Numbered from the stretch's first letter, positions 10,325 to 20,532 are shown. The stretch is DNA of 64,000 bases from Acanthosepion esculentum (GCA_964036315.1 OZ038498.1:14188473-14252472), one strand, 5' to 3'. Notes: a model not told the origin generated them from the sequence alone. Translations and numbers: made by a program.

Positions 10325-10640
10325 GTTGCTTCTGGCGAGGATGGCTGGAGTGGGAAGCCAATTGGAGCTAACTGGAGTGGCAGAAGCTGGAGGCCTACTG
10401 GAGATGGCTGGAGCAGCAGAAGCTGGAGGACTATTGGGACTAGCTAACGTGGCAGGAGCTGGAGGCCGACTGGAGATTTCTGGAGCAGCAGAAGCTGGAG
10501 GCCTACTGAAGCTAACTGGAGTGACAGAAGCTGGATGCCTACTGGAGATGGCTGGAGTGGCAGGAGCTGGAGGCCTACTGGAGATGGCTGGAGTGGCAGG
10601 AGCTGGAGGCCTACTGGAGATGGCAAGCTGGAGATAATCA
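10325..10640. repeat. 36-bp minisatellite, about 8 units, open on both strands
   Basis: The 12-codon unit reads G-G-L-L-E-M-A-G-V-A-G-A on the plus strand. Copies toward the 3' end are nearly identical and the first ones are diverged. A plus-strand frame stays open from 10149 to 10637 and a minus-strand frame from 10641 to 10444 (P-S-P-V-G-L-Q-L-L-P-L-Q). A period divisible by three lets frames stay open without selection, so coding is not shown. It stands out by GC content. Confidence 0.85.
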
Positions 10641-11390
10641 TGGCTGGCTACTGGAACTGTTGCTGATAGCTGGAGCTGTAGACTGGATGTCAGCTGTTGC
10701 TGGTGAAATAGATACTACACTCTGATCATCATCTTATTATTTATTGCATAAAGATTACACAAGGCCAAAGGGGAAGTGGGACGAGGTTGGTCATCATTGC
10801 TGACTATCTTAAACCTAGGTAGTCTGATTTGCAATCCATTCATTCATTACAATTTACTCAAACATCACAAGAATTCATTCATTTCCATTCATCTGGCATA
10901 TATGACGATACTGAATACTCAAAAAAAGTGGGTGGCGGAGCTCATAAAAACATCCATGACAAAATTTTTTAAAATATATGCAAATATATATATTTTTTTG
11001 TTACTTTTTCTTAGAAAAATCTTGTTTTTTGTGTTGCTGTTGAGGCCTCATCTATAAAAATTTTATTCCTATTTAAATTCAAGTTCTTGTACCAAACACA
11101 AAAACTTAGTGGAAATAGCAAGTTATCATAATAGGTACAAAATTACTAAACAAGACAACTGCTGCGTAAAATTTTTAAAGGAAAAACACATTTACTTTAC
11201 AATTATGAAAAACAGTACAACTACAAAGTTTGCAAAAAATTTCCTTTTGTGCGTCTATGAAGACAGGATAACAATTTCTTGGAAATTTGGAAAAAAAATT
11301 ACAGTTTAGGAAAAGACAAGGATTTTGAAAATGTGAAAAAGAGAAAAACAATACAAGGCAGTAAGAAACAAAGGTTCAGCGACCTTTGAG
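10641..11390. other. No gene recognised
   Basis: Mixed then AT-rich sequence. Short open frames at 10776-11057 and 11109-11309 have low-complexity composition and no recognisable domain. Confidence 0.45.
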
Positions 11391-11394
11391 AAAA

Positions 11395-12180
11395 AAAATG
11401 AAAAGACCTACCTTCACTTGCCCTACAAGCATCTCTGGAACATAGTTAATAATGTTAGAAAAGTTCCCTTTAACTTCACATAGTTTGTAGTTGGTAAAAT
11501 TTCTTAGAATACTTTTTGCATCAGGCTGTCCAATGACAGGAGAATTTTCACTTGAAATTCAAAATTCTTTAGTCTCTCTACAGCTGGCTGGTACTTGGTG
11601 CCTTCTTTGATGTTGACAACCTGCCTTATCCACTTGCTGTTAAAATTCTTCTCACCTCTAATGACCAGAGCTTTATTTATTTAAAAAATTAGGTTCACAC
11701 CTGCTCCACTATTAAGGATGTTACTAGAGTTTCAGACCATGTCTCTCGTTGGTCAGTATATATGAAAAATAATTTTCTATAAACTGGAAAAGGAGCCTTC
11801 ACAAATTTTAGAGTGTTTCAACTGCTGAGCAAAAAATGTCCTAAAAATGTAACAATTTTCACACAAATTGTCTGGCCTTCATAAAAATACACTCTTCTCA
11901 AAAACATGTATTAAAGCAACAACAACCTAGATGATTAAACATTTGGCTGGATGTAGGTAGATCAATACAACCATGCATACCTAATCTATAACTTCAAATA
12001 GTCCAAGTGAAGTCTCGATTGGTTGCTGTTTACTGGGGCAACTTATATCATGCACGTCCTAAGCTAGTGGCAATTTCATTCTGTGTGCGGGCCAAATACT
12101 GATCATATTCGGTTGAGTCGCCCATCAAAGAAGTCTGTTGTTTATTTAGACCCGAAACTTCTAGTGACATGGGAGCAACA
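11395..12180 (-). pseudogene. Degraded LTR-retroelement pol/protease-like remnant
   Basis: On the minus strand, several frames carry protein-like runs interrupted by shifts. Near 11700 there is 'SGAGVNLI', close to the D-T/S-G-A active-site loop of retropepsins but with N in place of the catalytic D. Downstream are 'KWIRQVVNIKEGTKYQP' and 'KLCEVKGNFSNIINYVP' (to about 11410). Upstream, 12060-12175, 'MGDSTEYDQYLARTQNEIA' is open. The order suits a polyprotein remnant, but the identification rests on one motif. The 3' end 'gtgaag|gtaggt' also looks like a splice donor, so a broken host exon is an alternative. Confidence 0.35.
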
Positions 12181-12450
12181 ACACTTATGACACACCTAGA
12201 TTCGGCACTTAAATGTGTATTTTAATAATTATATGTCTAACATTTTTATTATAGTAAAATAAAAATTTTATACATTATATCCTGAATCAATCTTACAACA
12301 CTGGTTAAGCTTTTACTTCTAGTTGTTTTTAAATAATGAGGAAATGCCAACAGGATATGCAAAATAACTGAACTGTAATATAAATTGAAAGAAAACAATT
12401 TTATGATTTACATTGTAATGAATAAAGCAACAAAATAATATTTAATAGTG
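12181..12450. other. AT-rich, no gene recognised
   Basis: Low-complexity A/T sequence; nothing identifiable. Confidence 0.5.
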
Positions 12451-12451
12451 T

Positions 12452-12838
12452 CTGATTGGTTTGGTTTATTTTGTTTTACGGCATATCAACATCTCAATGG
12501 GTGATTTAATGCCGACAAGATTTTTATTGCTGGTAATATTTTTTTTTCAAAAATACATTGTTGGTAATATTTTTTTTTTTCAAAAATGTATTGCTTGTTA
12601 AAAATTTTAAAAAAAAAGTATTGCTAGTATTAAAATCTATTTTTAATACTTTCATAGTGTTTTAACCCCTTTGGGGGGTTAACTATTTGCCCATAGCTGG
12701 GACCCTGATAGTTGCTACCACCCTGGGTCAGAGTGAATCCAGGAACACCAGCAATTAAGAGGTGGTACCACACTCCTTAAAACCTTCTGATCAAAGGCCT
12801 TGCTGTTGGATGTAGTTTATCGTCTTACCCAGGATACA
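12452..12838 (+). mobile_element. Dispersed repeat R3, copy 2 (uninterrupted)
   Basis: The best R3 copy: it starts at 'ttttgttttacggcatatc' and ends 'tcgtcttacccagg'. It contains a T-rich stretch with 'tattgctggtaatattttt' repeats and the landmark 'tttaacccctttggggggtta'. It supplies the empty-site reference for the solo LTR at 1852. Function and class are unknown; no tRNA-like boxes or coding frame were seen. Confidence 0.8.
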
Positions 12839-13349
12839 ATAGTGTGCTACTTATAAAAATCTTGTTTTTTTCTGATATTATAATCACCTTATTATATGAA
12901 ACTTGATGTACTTGGAGATATTTAATATTAGACTTGATACTAAAGCAGACTTTAACAGAAATATTTTAAATTATATGTTTACATATTAGAACTAAAGTAA
13001 TATTTTTAACATCTATTTTACAAAATACAGCTAAAAAGGACCAAAGAAGGGCTTTCTTTTAAATTATTGTGAAAGCAGACTGAAAGAAAATTATATGAAT
13101 TGTTTATATACCTGTCCTTGACCAAATTTCTGCAACCAAATTTAAGTTTTGTCATTCAGAAAATTATTCTATGGTGTGCAGTAGAAATGTCTCCCTTATA
13201 ATGGTAAAACATTAGCAAGATGAAGACATCATTGACATTATGTGGGAGGTATTTCTGCCACACCCTGTATTTGATCCAAAACAAAAAAAAAATTAATTCT
13301 AATATTTGTCATAAATTTTCAGTTATTTTAGTATTCTAGTATTAATAAG

Positions 13350-13548
13350 AGTAGATAGGTCCACCTATTGCCTGGTTCACACTCTTCCCTGATCTTTTGA
13401 ACAGGGGTAGAGGTTTATCCCTTGTTTCCTGTCTAGGATTGAGTCTCCAGTTCCTTCTTAAAGTCTCTTTATTCTCTTTCACTCTAAGTAGCCTCTTGCA
13501 TCTTAGTGGGATTATCGCCTTGCTTTGAGTGAATTGATTAAAAAAAGA
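13350..13548 (+). repeat. Dispersed repeat R5 (possible LINE-C 3' region)
   Basis: 'gggtagaggtttatccctt', 'aggattgagt' and 'tagtgg.attatcgccttgctt' recur at 51645-51770 (plus) and, inverted, at 50770-50950. Shorter pieces are near 18775, 20703 and 63080. Several copies adjoin LINE-C tails, so it may be the element's 3' untranslated part. Confidence 0.6.
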
Positions 13549-13690
13549 AATTTTATTTTCTGATAAAGCTTAAATAAATGCAAATCATGTTAAATTTATA
13601 AACATTTCCTATCTGTTCCTTATTCTATCATTCTGTCAGATTCTAATCCATATTCAATCCCAATTCATCTTGATACAGACATACATACGC

Positions 13691-13717
13691 ATATATATAT
13701 ATATATATATATATATA
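13691..13717. repeat. (AT)n microsatellite
   Basis: About 13 AT dinucleotides next to the SINE that starts at about 13722. Confidence 0.95.
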
Positions 13718-13721
13718 GATA

Positions 13722-14160
13722 TGTATATGCTTTCTGACCATGAGACCTAGGTTCGAATCTCACCATGGTCGATTTGTTAGGAAGGAGACTTCCTGATGTT
13801 ATCAGACTAGCTCAAGGTCAATCCCAGGGTACGGCACCTTTGAAAAGTGCCTGAAAATCACACTATGGGTTGACCCAAGCCTTGTGAGTGAAATTGGGTA
13901 GATGGAACTCTTGGGGTCCATTGATAGCCGTGCTAGCATGAAGCCACAAGTCATTGTGGCCGAGAGCTTGAGCATGCTGGCCTTGTTCAAAATGGTGATC
14001 ATGCTAGATAATACACTTTCTCCCAGAAACTTTAACTAAAGTCTGCTCGGCATAGTTGCAGTATAAACCACAGGTGGGCTCTGTGGGTGTTGAGCAAACA
14101 CAAATGTGCTGAGCGAGCATCTGCAATAGGGCTTGGCTAGCCACCCTAGTAGACGGGCAT
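13722..14160 (+). mobile_element. tRNA-derived SINE, 'cttgtgagtgaaattgggtag' type
   Basis: A B-box-like 'ggttcgaatctcac' at 13750 follows 'ctgaccatgagacctag'. The body has 'gttatcagactagctcaaggt', 'gggttgacccaagccttg' and 'ggtagatggaact'. I recall SINEs with this type of motif as abundant in cephalopods, which is one reason for the taxon guess. The portion after 13920 ('tagccgtgctagcatg', 'gtggccgagagcttgagc') may belong to a second element. (AT)n arrays flank both sides. Confidence 0.6.
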
Positions 14161-14184
14161 CCTCGAGTACGATATAATAATAAT

Positions 14185-14187
<3 letters not shown>

Positions 14188-14239
<52 letters not shown>
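14188..14239. repeat. (AT)n microsatellite
   Basis: About 26 dinucleotides, preceded by a few 'ataat' units. Confidence 0.95.
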
Positions 14240-14241
<2 letters not shown>

Positions 14242-14244
14242 CAT

Positions 14245-14550
14245 ATATCTTCAGTGATGCACTGTCTTGATAGCCGATTTCGGGTTTTGCATCATATCGG
14301 CTCCAACAGCAACCCCGACCTAATTCCACAAGATTCAGGCCGCCTCCTTGATAGCGTTTTGCTACGCACTTCGACATTGCAAAAAAGATAAATAAAATAT
14401 GGCTCGGATTCCAACCGTTCTTATTGACATACGTCAGTCAACATCAGCCAATGAAATAAAGACTTTTCCTGCTTCCCTCCTAAATAGTCTTGTCTTTCGC
14501 TTTATCCGGTTTTGATTTGTGCTATTTCCCTGGAATTCGTCACGAGGTAA
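14245..14550. promoter_or_regulatory. Promoter-like or first-exon-like stretch, unresolved strand
   Basis: A CpG-containing block in AT-rich surroundings. On the plus strand it has a CRE-like 'tacgtcag' (14431), a CCAAT box (about 14449), and a donor-like 'cacgag|gtaagc' at about 14546. On the minus strand, ATG at 14377 opens a frame of about 45 codons ('MSKCVAKRYQGGGLNLVE') that then runs into the (AT)n array. Neither is recognised as a known gene. It could be a repeat-derived promoter, since 'tgcttccctcctaa' also occurs in the solo LTR (2056). Confidence 0.3.
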
Positions 14551-15290
14551 GCTGGACTCGTTCTTGCAAGGTTCAATCCAATGTTTTACATTTCATTAAA
14601 TACTAATTCAATAACTTAACTCTACCACTTACATTACCCCCACCACCAAAAAAAAAAACATCAATAATTCTTACTATTCTATAACAATCTTTAAGTCTAA
14701 CCCTATACACTTAATCAAACTAAATTAGAAAAATGCGATGCTCGTTCAAGCCTCTACATACAAATGTGCTCTCTCATACACTCCTACACGCACAGACACT
14801 CACATAAAACCTATCTTCCATTTACTATATTTATGAAACTGTTCATTACAAAGTTATCTTCTACTATTTATTTTGAAATTTCTTACTAGTTTTGTAATCT
14901 ATCAATTAAAACAGAACGATGGCCTAATCTAAGCAAGGAAAAATAATAATTAAAAATATTTAACTACTTTAAAAACCCAAATAGCTAAAGTAATATAGAC
15001 TAATTTACGAAACCGTTCATTGCAAACTTGTCTCGTCGTACTATCTATTTGAGATTTCTTACTAGTTTGTAATCTATGAATTAAAATAATACGATGACCT
15101 AATCTAAGCAAGGAAAAATAATAATTAAATATATTTAAATTAGTAAAAAGGATCTAAGAAAACTAAACTACTCAAATAAGTAACATATTCGCTTTTAATT
15201 TATAAATATAATATATATATAATAAAAATTATGGTTTTATGGTATTTATGGGTAAGAGTGCTGAATATCACAGGCAGAACATGAATAGGT
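14551..15290. other. AT-rich with an internal duplication
   Basis: About 14825-14955 is duplicated at 15000-15130: both have 'cgaaac/tgaaactgttcatt', 'aagttatct', 'atttcttactagttt', 'gtaatctat.aattaaaa' and 'aacgatggcctaatctaagc', about 175 bp apart. No gene recognised. Confidence 0.75.
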
Positions 15291-15720
15291 ATAAAAATGG
15301 ACACCAAGGTCAACACCAAGTAGTAATGGTCTGTTTCAGGCCATGAGTATTGTCTGGTGGTTTGACTAATTAGATATGCTGGTCAATGAGGTATTATGGG
15401 TAGCAAGGTCACATATTTCCAGGTAAATTGTATACAACATGCGATGGGTAAATTGTCGCCATTTTATATTTTTAATTTCATGCATGCACATTGTTTAATT
15501 TTTATTTTGTCAACTGCACAGTATAGTAGGGCCAGTTGGGTACCATCATAGTGCAATTCACTCCCTCAGAAATTTGAAAATGGCATGCTGTACTTCTTGG
15601 CATTCATTCTGAATCTCCAATATGAACATTTCAGAGTGTTTGGGTGTCAATCTAAGGACAGTGCAGAGGATTCGTAAAGACATGAAATGGACTGTTGATA
15701 CTCAGTGTTGACTTCAGTGT
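15290..15720 (+). mobile_element. Tc1/mariner-superfamily transposon, 5' part
   Basis: At 15610-15690 one plus frame reads 'NISECLGVNLRTVQRIRKDM', a helix-turn-helix (homeodomain-like) DNA-binding segment of the kind found at the N-terminus of Tc1/mariner-type transposases. The frame stops soon after and runs into a (TA)n array; no DDE/D catalytic region is present. The upstream 300 bp is taken as the 5' untranslated part and is uncertain. Confidence 0.5.
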
Positions 15721-15727
15721 CAACTTT

Positions 15728-15731
<4 letters not shown>

Positions 15732-15799
<68 letters not shown>
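15732..15799. repeat. (TA)n microsatellite
   Basis: About 34 uninterrupted dinucleotides. Confidence 0.97.
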
Positions 15800-15802
<3 letters not shown>

Positions 15803-15954
15803 CTGTTAAGCAATAAGAATTTAATCAAAGTTCTCATTAAATTCAACTAAATGTTTGCCTGTTTGATTTTTAGTTGTATGTATTTTCACAATTTTCAAAT
15901 AAATTGTTGCATATCCAGATAAAATTTGTGGATAAAGTGTCCAAAGTGAATATA

Positions 15955-16112
15955 ATGAATCCAAGAGAAATTCGAACTGGGCACTCCAATTAACAATTCT
16001 GACCCATTAAACATTACCCTACTTGCACATCCAACTTTACAGCAACTGGTATTCCCAGGCGATCACTGATCTAGGTACTGACTGAAGTTTCAACATGATA
16101 TGGCTGTAAGCC

Positions 16113-16114
<2 letters not shown>
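15955..16114 (-). mobile_element. 5S-SINE, head only, with a deletion in the 5S part
   Basis: Minus strand: 5S start 'ggcttacagccatatcatg', a gap of about 45 nt where the box A region should be, then 5S 3' part 'cagtacctagatcagtg', 'gggaataccagttgctgta', then the tRNA-like segment. Its 5' end abuts the (AT)n array at 16115. Confidence 0.7.

Positions 16115-16180
<66 letters not shown>
16115..16180. repeat. (AT)n microsatellite
   Basis: 33 dinucleotides directly at the 5' end of a 5S-SINE copy. Confidence 0.97.
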
Positions 16181-16182
<2 letters not shown>

Positions 16183-16643
16183 GAGAAGATGATATATAAA
16201 TTTTTATATATCAGAATGATGTTAGGAATATTAATGACAAAGTGGAAAATATATAGGAAGCACTTTAATCGTTAGTAATTTTAAGTTCAGGTTCTTGAAT
16301 CATTTCACCTTTCTTGGCAGACCTTCTATTATCGCAATGTAGAATATTTGATAACAAAAGTGATAAATAAATAAGCCTAAAGAAACAAAATGAAGTTAGC
16401 TGCAATATATACCCAGACATATTTAATAAAAACAGACTTTAATTTAAAAGTCTAAAATTTCAATGCTACAAGATTTTCAACAATTCCTATCCATGCAAAA
16501 TTATAAACATTTGCATTTTTATATTTGCCTCCCCTTCATATATATATATAACTGCATAAACTGAAACATTATTTTATTCCAATGAAGTCCCAAGGGACAA
16601 AACGCGTGACACAAAATATTTTTCCAATTCGCCATTAATTTTC

Positions 16644-16646
<3 letters not shown>

Positions 16647-16675
<29 letters not shown>
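16647..16675. repeat. (AT)n microsatellite
   Basis: About 14 dinucleotides; a smaller array lies at 16539-16550. Confidence 0.95.
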
Positions 16676-16678
<3 letters not shown>

Positions 16679-16750
16679 AATTTTATTTTAATGTTTAGTG
16701 TGCATGTGTGTGCAACTATTAAATAATGTGAAGGTGTGGCTATTATTAAA

Positions 16751-16752
<2 letters not shown>

Positions 16753-16834
<82 letters not shown>
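16753..16834. repeat. Compound (AT)n-(GATA)n microsatellite
   Basis: About 26 AT units (16753-16804) pass into about 7 GATA units (16805-16834), ending at the left tip of the palindromic MITE. Confidence 0.97.
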
Positions 16835-17035
16835 CAGTAAACCATAAAATGCAAAATTACCTCATATGGGGTATAGACCTATTTCAACCACCAAAAACTT
16901 TGTCAGTCTTATTCAAGCCCTGTATATAGACCCATATATATATACCGGGGTTGAATAAGACTGGCAAAGCTTTCATCAGTTGAAATAGGTCTATACCCCA
17001 TATGAGGCAATTTTGGATTTTATGGTTTACTGCTA
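16832..17035. mobile_element. Palindromic MITE, arms of about 90 bp
   Basis: The left arm (from 'tagcagtaaacc') and right arm (to 'ggtttactgcta') are inverted copies including 'tatggggtatagacctattt' and 'gtcttattcaa.ccc'. About ten mismatches are present. The centre is a short AT stretch (16927-16942). Almost the whole element is inverted repeat, so its RNA would fold into a long hairpin. No coding content; superfamily not determined. Confidence 0.85.
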
Positions 17036-17142
17036 TTTATTTGCTCTGTATAATAAGTACATTGAGTTCTTTTTGTTCATCAGTTTTAATATTTTATATT
17101 ATTAGGATCCACTTGGATTATATACCAATCGATTTATTATCT

Positions 17143-17146
<4 letters not shown>

Positions 17147-17188
<42 letters not shown>
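17147..17188. repeat. (TA)n microsatellite
   Basis: About 21 dinucleotides, ending at the mariner terminus. Mariner-type elements insert at TA, so this may be an expanded target site. Confidence 0.95.
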
Positions 17189-17189
<1 letters not shown>

Positions 17190-17700
17190 GAGGTCTGATA
17201 AAAAATTATCTGAGCTAAACTACACAGAGTGAAGCCACTTGGCACAGATTGACCTTGAACTTTAACGTGCATACATGCTAAGTTATAATGCTCTCACTCA
17301 CTTCTGTTTTTTATAGCAATGCTTGGAAGGAAAGTGTGTAGAATGTGGTCATCTCATCCCACCACAGAGGTTCCATCAGTGACAATCGCTTGTGCAGCAG
17401 TTTAAGCCAAAAGCAACATTCCCAGGGTCTGACAAGTACTATATTCCCTAGGTCTCGCCCCTTGCGATCTTTTCCCTCTTCAAAAATCACATCTGACTTG
17501 ACAGGGACAAGATTTCAAAACATTAAGTAAATCCAAGAGAATGTGACAAGGCAGCTACTCACTATTTCTCAAAAAAAGTAGTTCCAGGAATGCTTTTCAT
17601 CAATGGAAATGAGGCTGCATAAAGTCTTCAGATGAGAACTACTTCAAAGGAGATTAAATGCTGAATTGATATGTGTTGTAGTTTTCTTTTTATCATACCA
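17189..17700 (+). mobile_element. Internally deleted mariner-like element (copy 1)
   Basis: The 5' terminus 'cgaggtctgataaaaa' is mariner-like. A leader with 'ttgaccttgaactttaacg' is followed by a fused C-terminal part of a mariner transposase with stops and shifts: 'YSLGLAPCDLF' (the block around the third catalytic Asp), 'TRFQNI', 'FHQWK' and 'YFKGD'. The N-terminal and most of the catalytic domain are absent. The same joint occurs in the copies at 29.9 and 30.4 kb, so the deletion predates spread: a non-autonomous family moved in trans. Confidence 0.75.
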
Positions 17701-17713
17701 ATCTTTTATACCT

Positions 17714-17715
<2 letters not shown>

Positions 17716-17770
<55 letters not shown>
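17716..17770. repeat. (TA)n microsatellite
   Basis: About 27 dinucleotides directly upstream of a SINE-1 head. Confidence 0.97.
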
Positions 17771-17774
<4 letters not shown>

Positions 17775-17777
17775 TAT

Positions 17778-18005
17778 TAGGAGGCATGGTGGAGTAGTGG
17801 ATAGTGGCTTCGATTGTGGAATCGGAGAGCCAAGTTTGAATTCCAGTTGAATCCATTACATTCACTTACATGCTAATACCCTTAGGAAAAGTATGAATCC
17901 TCTTCTTCTCCCCCCAGCTATGGGTAAATAGCAGGAATACTGGGTTCTATAGCCTTGGATGGAAACTGGTCTAGGAGAAGGACAAGTCAGAATTCAAAAC
18001 CTGTG
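17778..18005 (+). mobile_element. SINE-1, 'gaattcaaaacc' tail type
   Basis: Plus strand: tRNA-like head ('ggcatggtggagtagtgga', B-box-like 'aagtttgaattcc'), shared body ('ttacattcacttacatgc', 'aaaagtatgaatcctcttc', 'cagctatgggtaaatagcag'), 'actgggttctatagcc', and the alternative tail 'ctaggagaaggacaa...gaattcaaaacc'. It lacks the two-hairpin tail of the copies at 5.7 and 8.3 kb. Sequence to about 18190 may be a further element ('cttgaccctcatacgtcaaa'). Confidence 0.85.
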
Positions 18006-18195
18006 GAGGGTTATTTGGGGACCTTGTGGCACATCATGCACCAGGTCTCTGTATTCAGTGTATCAAAAAGTATGGGTGGTTCTGCACAAAGCATTCACCA
18101 CTATAATCAAATCATATGTGCTGGTGTCTGGTTGTTGGTTCCTAGGAACTGATCTGCTTGACCCTCATACGTCAAATACGACGGGAGAGTCCACC

Positions 18196-18216
18196 ATATA
18201 TATATATATATATATA
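18196..18216. repeat. (AT)n microsatellite
   Basis: About 10 dinucleotides; another small 'atatatacatatatatatac' lies at 18521. Confidence 0.9.
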
Positions 18217-18219
18217 CAT

Positions 18220-19480
18220 AATTTAGCTCTTGAAAATACATTTCAATTGAGCACTGTTGAGTGATATGCTAATTCTATAAACAACAGCCACCTGCACTAA
18301 TGCAAAGCTCTTCAGTAAAATGAATGGAGCACTTTGGCTGATTGGCATTTGTTTACATTTGTAAAAACAATACGCTAGATTTATTTGTGTAACTCTACTG
18401 AGTGAAGATAGTTCTGGCTGACACAAAATTAGTTGTGTTTCAATCCTGACTTGAGGCATTTGGAAGTCTAGTTGCACTGAGGAGCTGTGATACAGCGAAA
18501 CAGTACTGTCTGTGAATGACATATATATACATATATATATACATTGGGAAAATCAATTTATTCTAATTATGTGTATATACAATATAAAAAAGATGAGCTT
18601 TTACTTTCATTTTTGTTTATCCTGTTTGTTTAGTCAGTTTCATATGCATGTCTTATATAGGCAATAGGAAAGCAGAAGAATATTTTCACTACCCAAATAT
18701 TGTGCAGGTATAAAGCATGTATATGAATCTGGCACTAGCAGAGTAAAAAAATCAAGTTCATCTTTTTAGTATTGTATTTTTTTAAGCATTTCACCCCAAG
18801 CAAGACAATAAAGCCACTAAGACACAAGGGATTACTGAATCTGAGAGTGTAGGAAATTCTGTTGTTTATGTTTATTTATATTAAAAATCTGAATGTCTGA
18901 ATGTCAAACAATAATAAAAATAAAGAAAAGATGGTCTCATGCCTGTTAAATAAATCCATTTGTGTTTACAAACATATGTACATGAATTCAAAAGTGTTAA
19001 AAAGTATTAAAAATAGTCTTTAGTTGAGTTTAAAGTTCTTTGGTAGTTTGGTTCACAGAAAAATCTGAAGTTTAGAAAAGATTTACTGTCTTTTTTGTTG
19101 CTGGCGATTGTTCATTTGAAGTTGCTGACACTTGAATGTTAGCAAAGATTCACTGACCATCTGTTATTGTTGGAGATGATTTGTTGGCATGTTTCATTGA
19201 GAACATGCTAGAGGTGGGGGAAGCTATGTAGTCATGTCTTCTCTTCTGCTTAAAGACAGTCACATCACTGTTTGCTGAAAGTCAAAATCTGTGGGTTTTT
19301 TAAAATAATTTCCCCAAAGTATGGCTGAGAAAAATAGGGTTTCAGTTTTCTCTGATTGGTCAAATATTTCACATGGTGATGTTAATTTCTAACCAATAAG
19401 CACTTTGATTTAAATGGTATATTTTGTATTGTGTAATCTTTTTGCCATGTTTGTAATATTGTTTATTATTGGGTAGGAAA
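18220..19480. other. No gene recognised; possible old repeats
   Basis: 18230-18520 has a protein-free, evenly composed stretch ending 'gatacagcgaaacagtact' before AT repeats and may be a repeat. An R5 fragment ('catttcaccccaagcaagac', 18787) is present. 18900-19480 is AT-rich with imperfect 'gttgctg.cgattgttcatt' style repetition near 19100-19170. Confidence 0.4.
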
Positions 19481-19539
19481 TAAAGTTTTTGTGTGCTTTA
19501 ATATGGTATATATGCAAGTATGTAATTGCATTGGAAATA

Positions 19540-20075
19540 GGGTTTATTTCCTATATGAGAAAAAAAAGAACATTATTAAGAGTGGAAAAAAAAAGAACAT
19601 TATTAAGAGTGGAAAAAAAAAGAACATTATTAAGAGTGGGCAATAAAAGAACAGGCATTAAGAAGACAAAAATAACAATTAACACGGCATTTAAATTTTT
19701 GAAGATCAAATTTAACTGGAAAACAAGAGGCTGGAAGAAAGTTCTATAAGCAAGAAGTGACAGAGAAGAAACTGTTAGTATCGAACTTCTGATTACATCC
19801 AGCCATTTCAACTGTAAAATGATGAGACCTTACCGCCAATCTAGTACTGCACTTAAATTCATAAAGTCTAGGTACCATAGAGGAAAGTTCATCAGAACAA
19901 TTACCAGGAAAGTATTTATAGCACAGGGAAGCTACATTATGGCAGTTAGAAAATTACTGAAACTCAGATGCCAGATCAGGACCAATAACATTGCAGATTC
20001 TTTTTTGGATTTTATCAAGAATCCCTAAATATATAACAGAAGCACCAAACCAGATATAGCAGCAATATTCAAAGC
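19540..20075 (-). mobile_element. LINE-B tail with a 27-bp triplication
   Basis: Minus-strand LINE-B C-terminal sequence, aligned with the copies at 20.4, 20.8-21.25 and 62.3-62.8 kb ('ctagtactgcacttaaattcataaag', 'taccatagaggaaagttcat' on the plus strand). The RT-end peptide motif is largely decayed. At 19567-19640, 'agaacattattaagagtgg' plus an A-run is repeated three times at 27-bp spacing. Confidence 0.65.
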
Positions 20076-20334
20076 ATGAACACTTTGTGTGTATATATGT
20101 ATGTGTGCAATTACATATTGACTGTATATAATATAAATATATATTTTTTATTTTTTGAACAATAGCTTAGTAATTTCTTCCCCTGTACTTTTGTTCTTTT
20201 TTTTCTTTTTCACGGATGCCTTGTTTTTTGGAAGCTTGTTTAGACCAAGTTAATGGCCTTTTAGGCTTCCTCCATGTGAATAAAAGTTAACTATTTGAAT
20301 AATAAGAATTATATGTTGCAGGTAGGGAGGCAGA

Positions 20335-20392
20335 AGGATTTTCGAGATGCTTAGGTGGGGCATGGCTAAAAAAGGTTAGGAACCACTGTGTT
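20335..20392. mobile_element. hAT-like terminus remnant
   Basis: 'ggggcatggctaaaaaaggt' followed by 'taggaaccactg' resembles a hAT-type terminal inverted repeat read in reverse. No partner terminus was found. Weak. Confidence 0.25.
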
Positions 20393-20394
20393 AG

Positions 20395-20530
20395 CACTTA
20401 CAGTTACATCTAGCCATTTCAACTGTAAAAGTTATGAGACCTTGCCGCCAATCTAGTACTGCACTTAAGTTCATAAAGTCTAGGTACCATAGAGGAAAGT
20501 TCATCAGAACAATTACCAGGAAAGTATTTA
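20395..20530 (-). mobile_element. LINE-B tail fragment
   Basis: Minus strand: 'LSAVLDWRQGLITFTVEMA' and related text align with the other LINE-B copies, which read 'DELSSMVPRL' and 'TRLAVRSHHFTAE'. Truncated where the LINE-A piece begins on the other strand. Confidence 0.6.
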
Positions 20531-20532
20531 TA

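Noticed and set aside
10444..10641. Minus-strand proline/leucine repeat protein
   Set aside because: Explained by a 36-bp period without stops; nothing shows translation.
2056..14480. Shared 14-mer 'tgcttccctcctaa' as proof that the 14.3-kb patch is an LTR
   Set aside because: A 14-mer match between two sites is expected by chance in 64 kb; kept only as a hint.
15652..17865. Open frames rich in Ile-Tyr repeats
   Set aside because: These are translations of (TA)n arrays.
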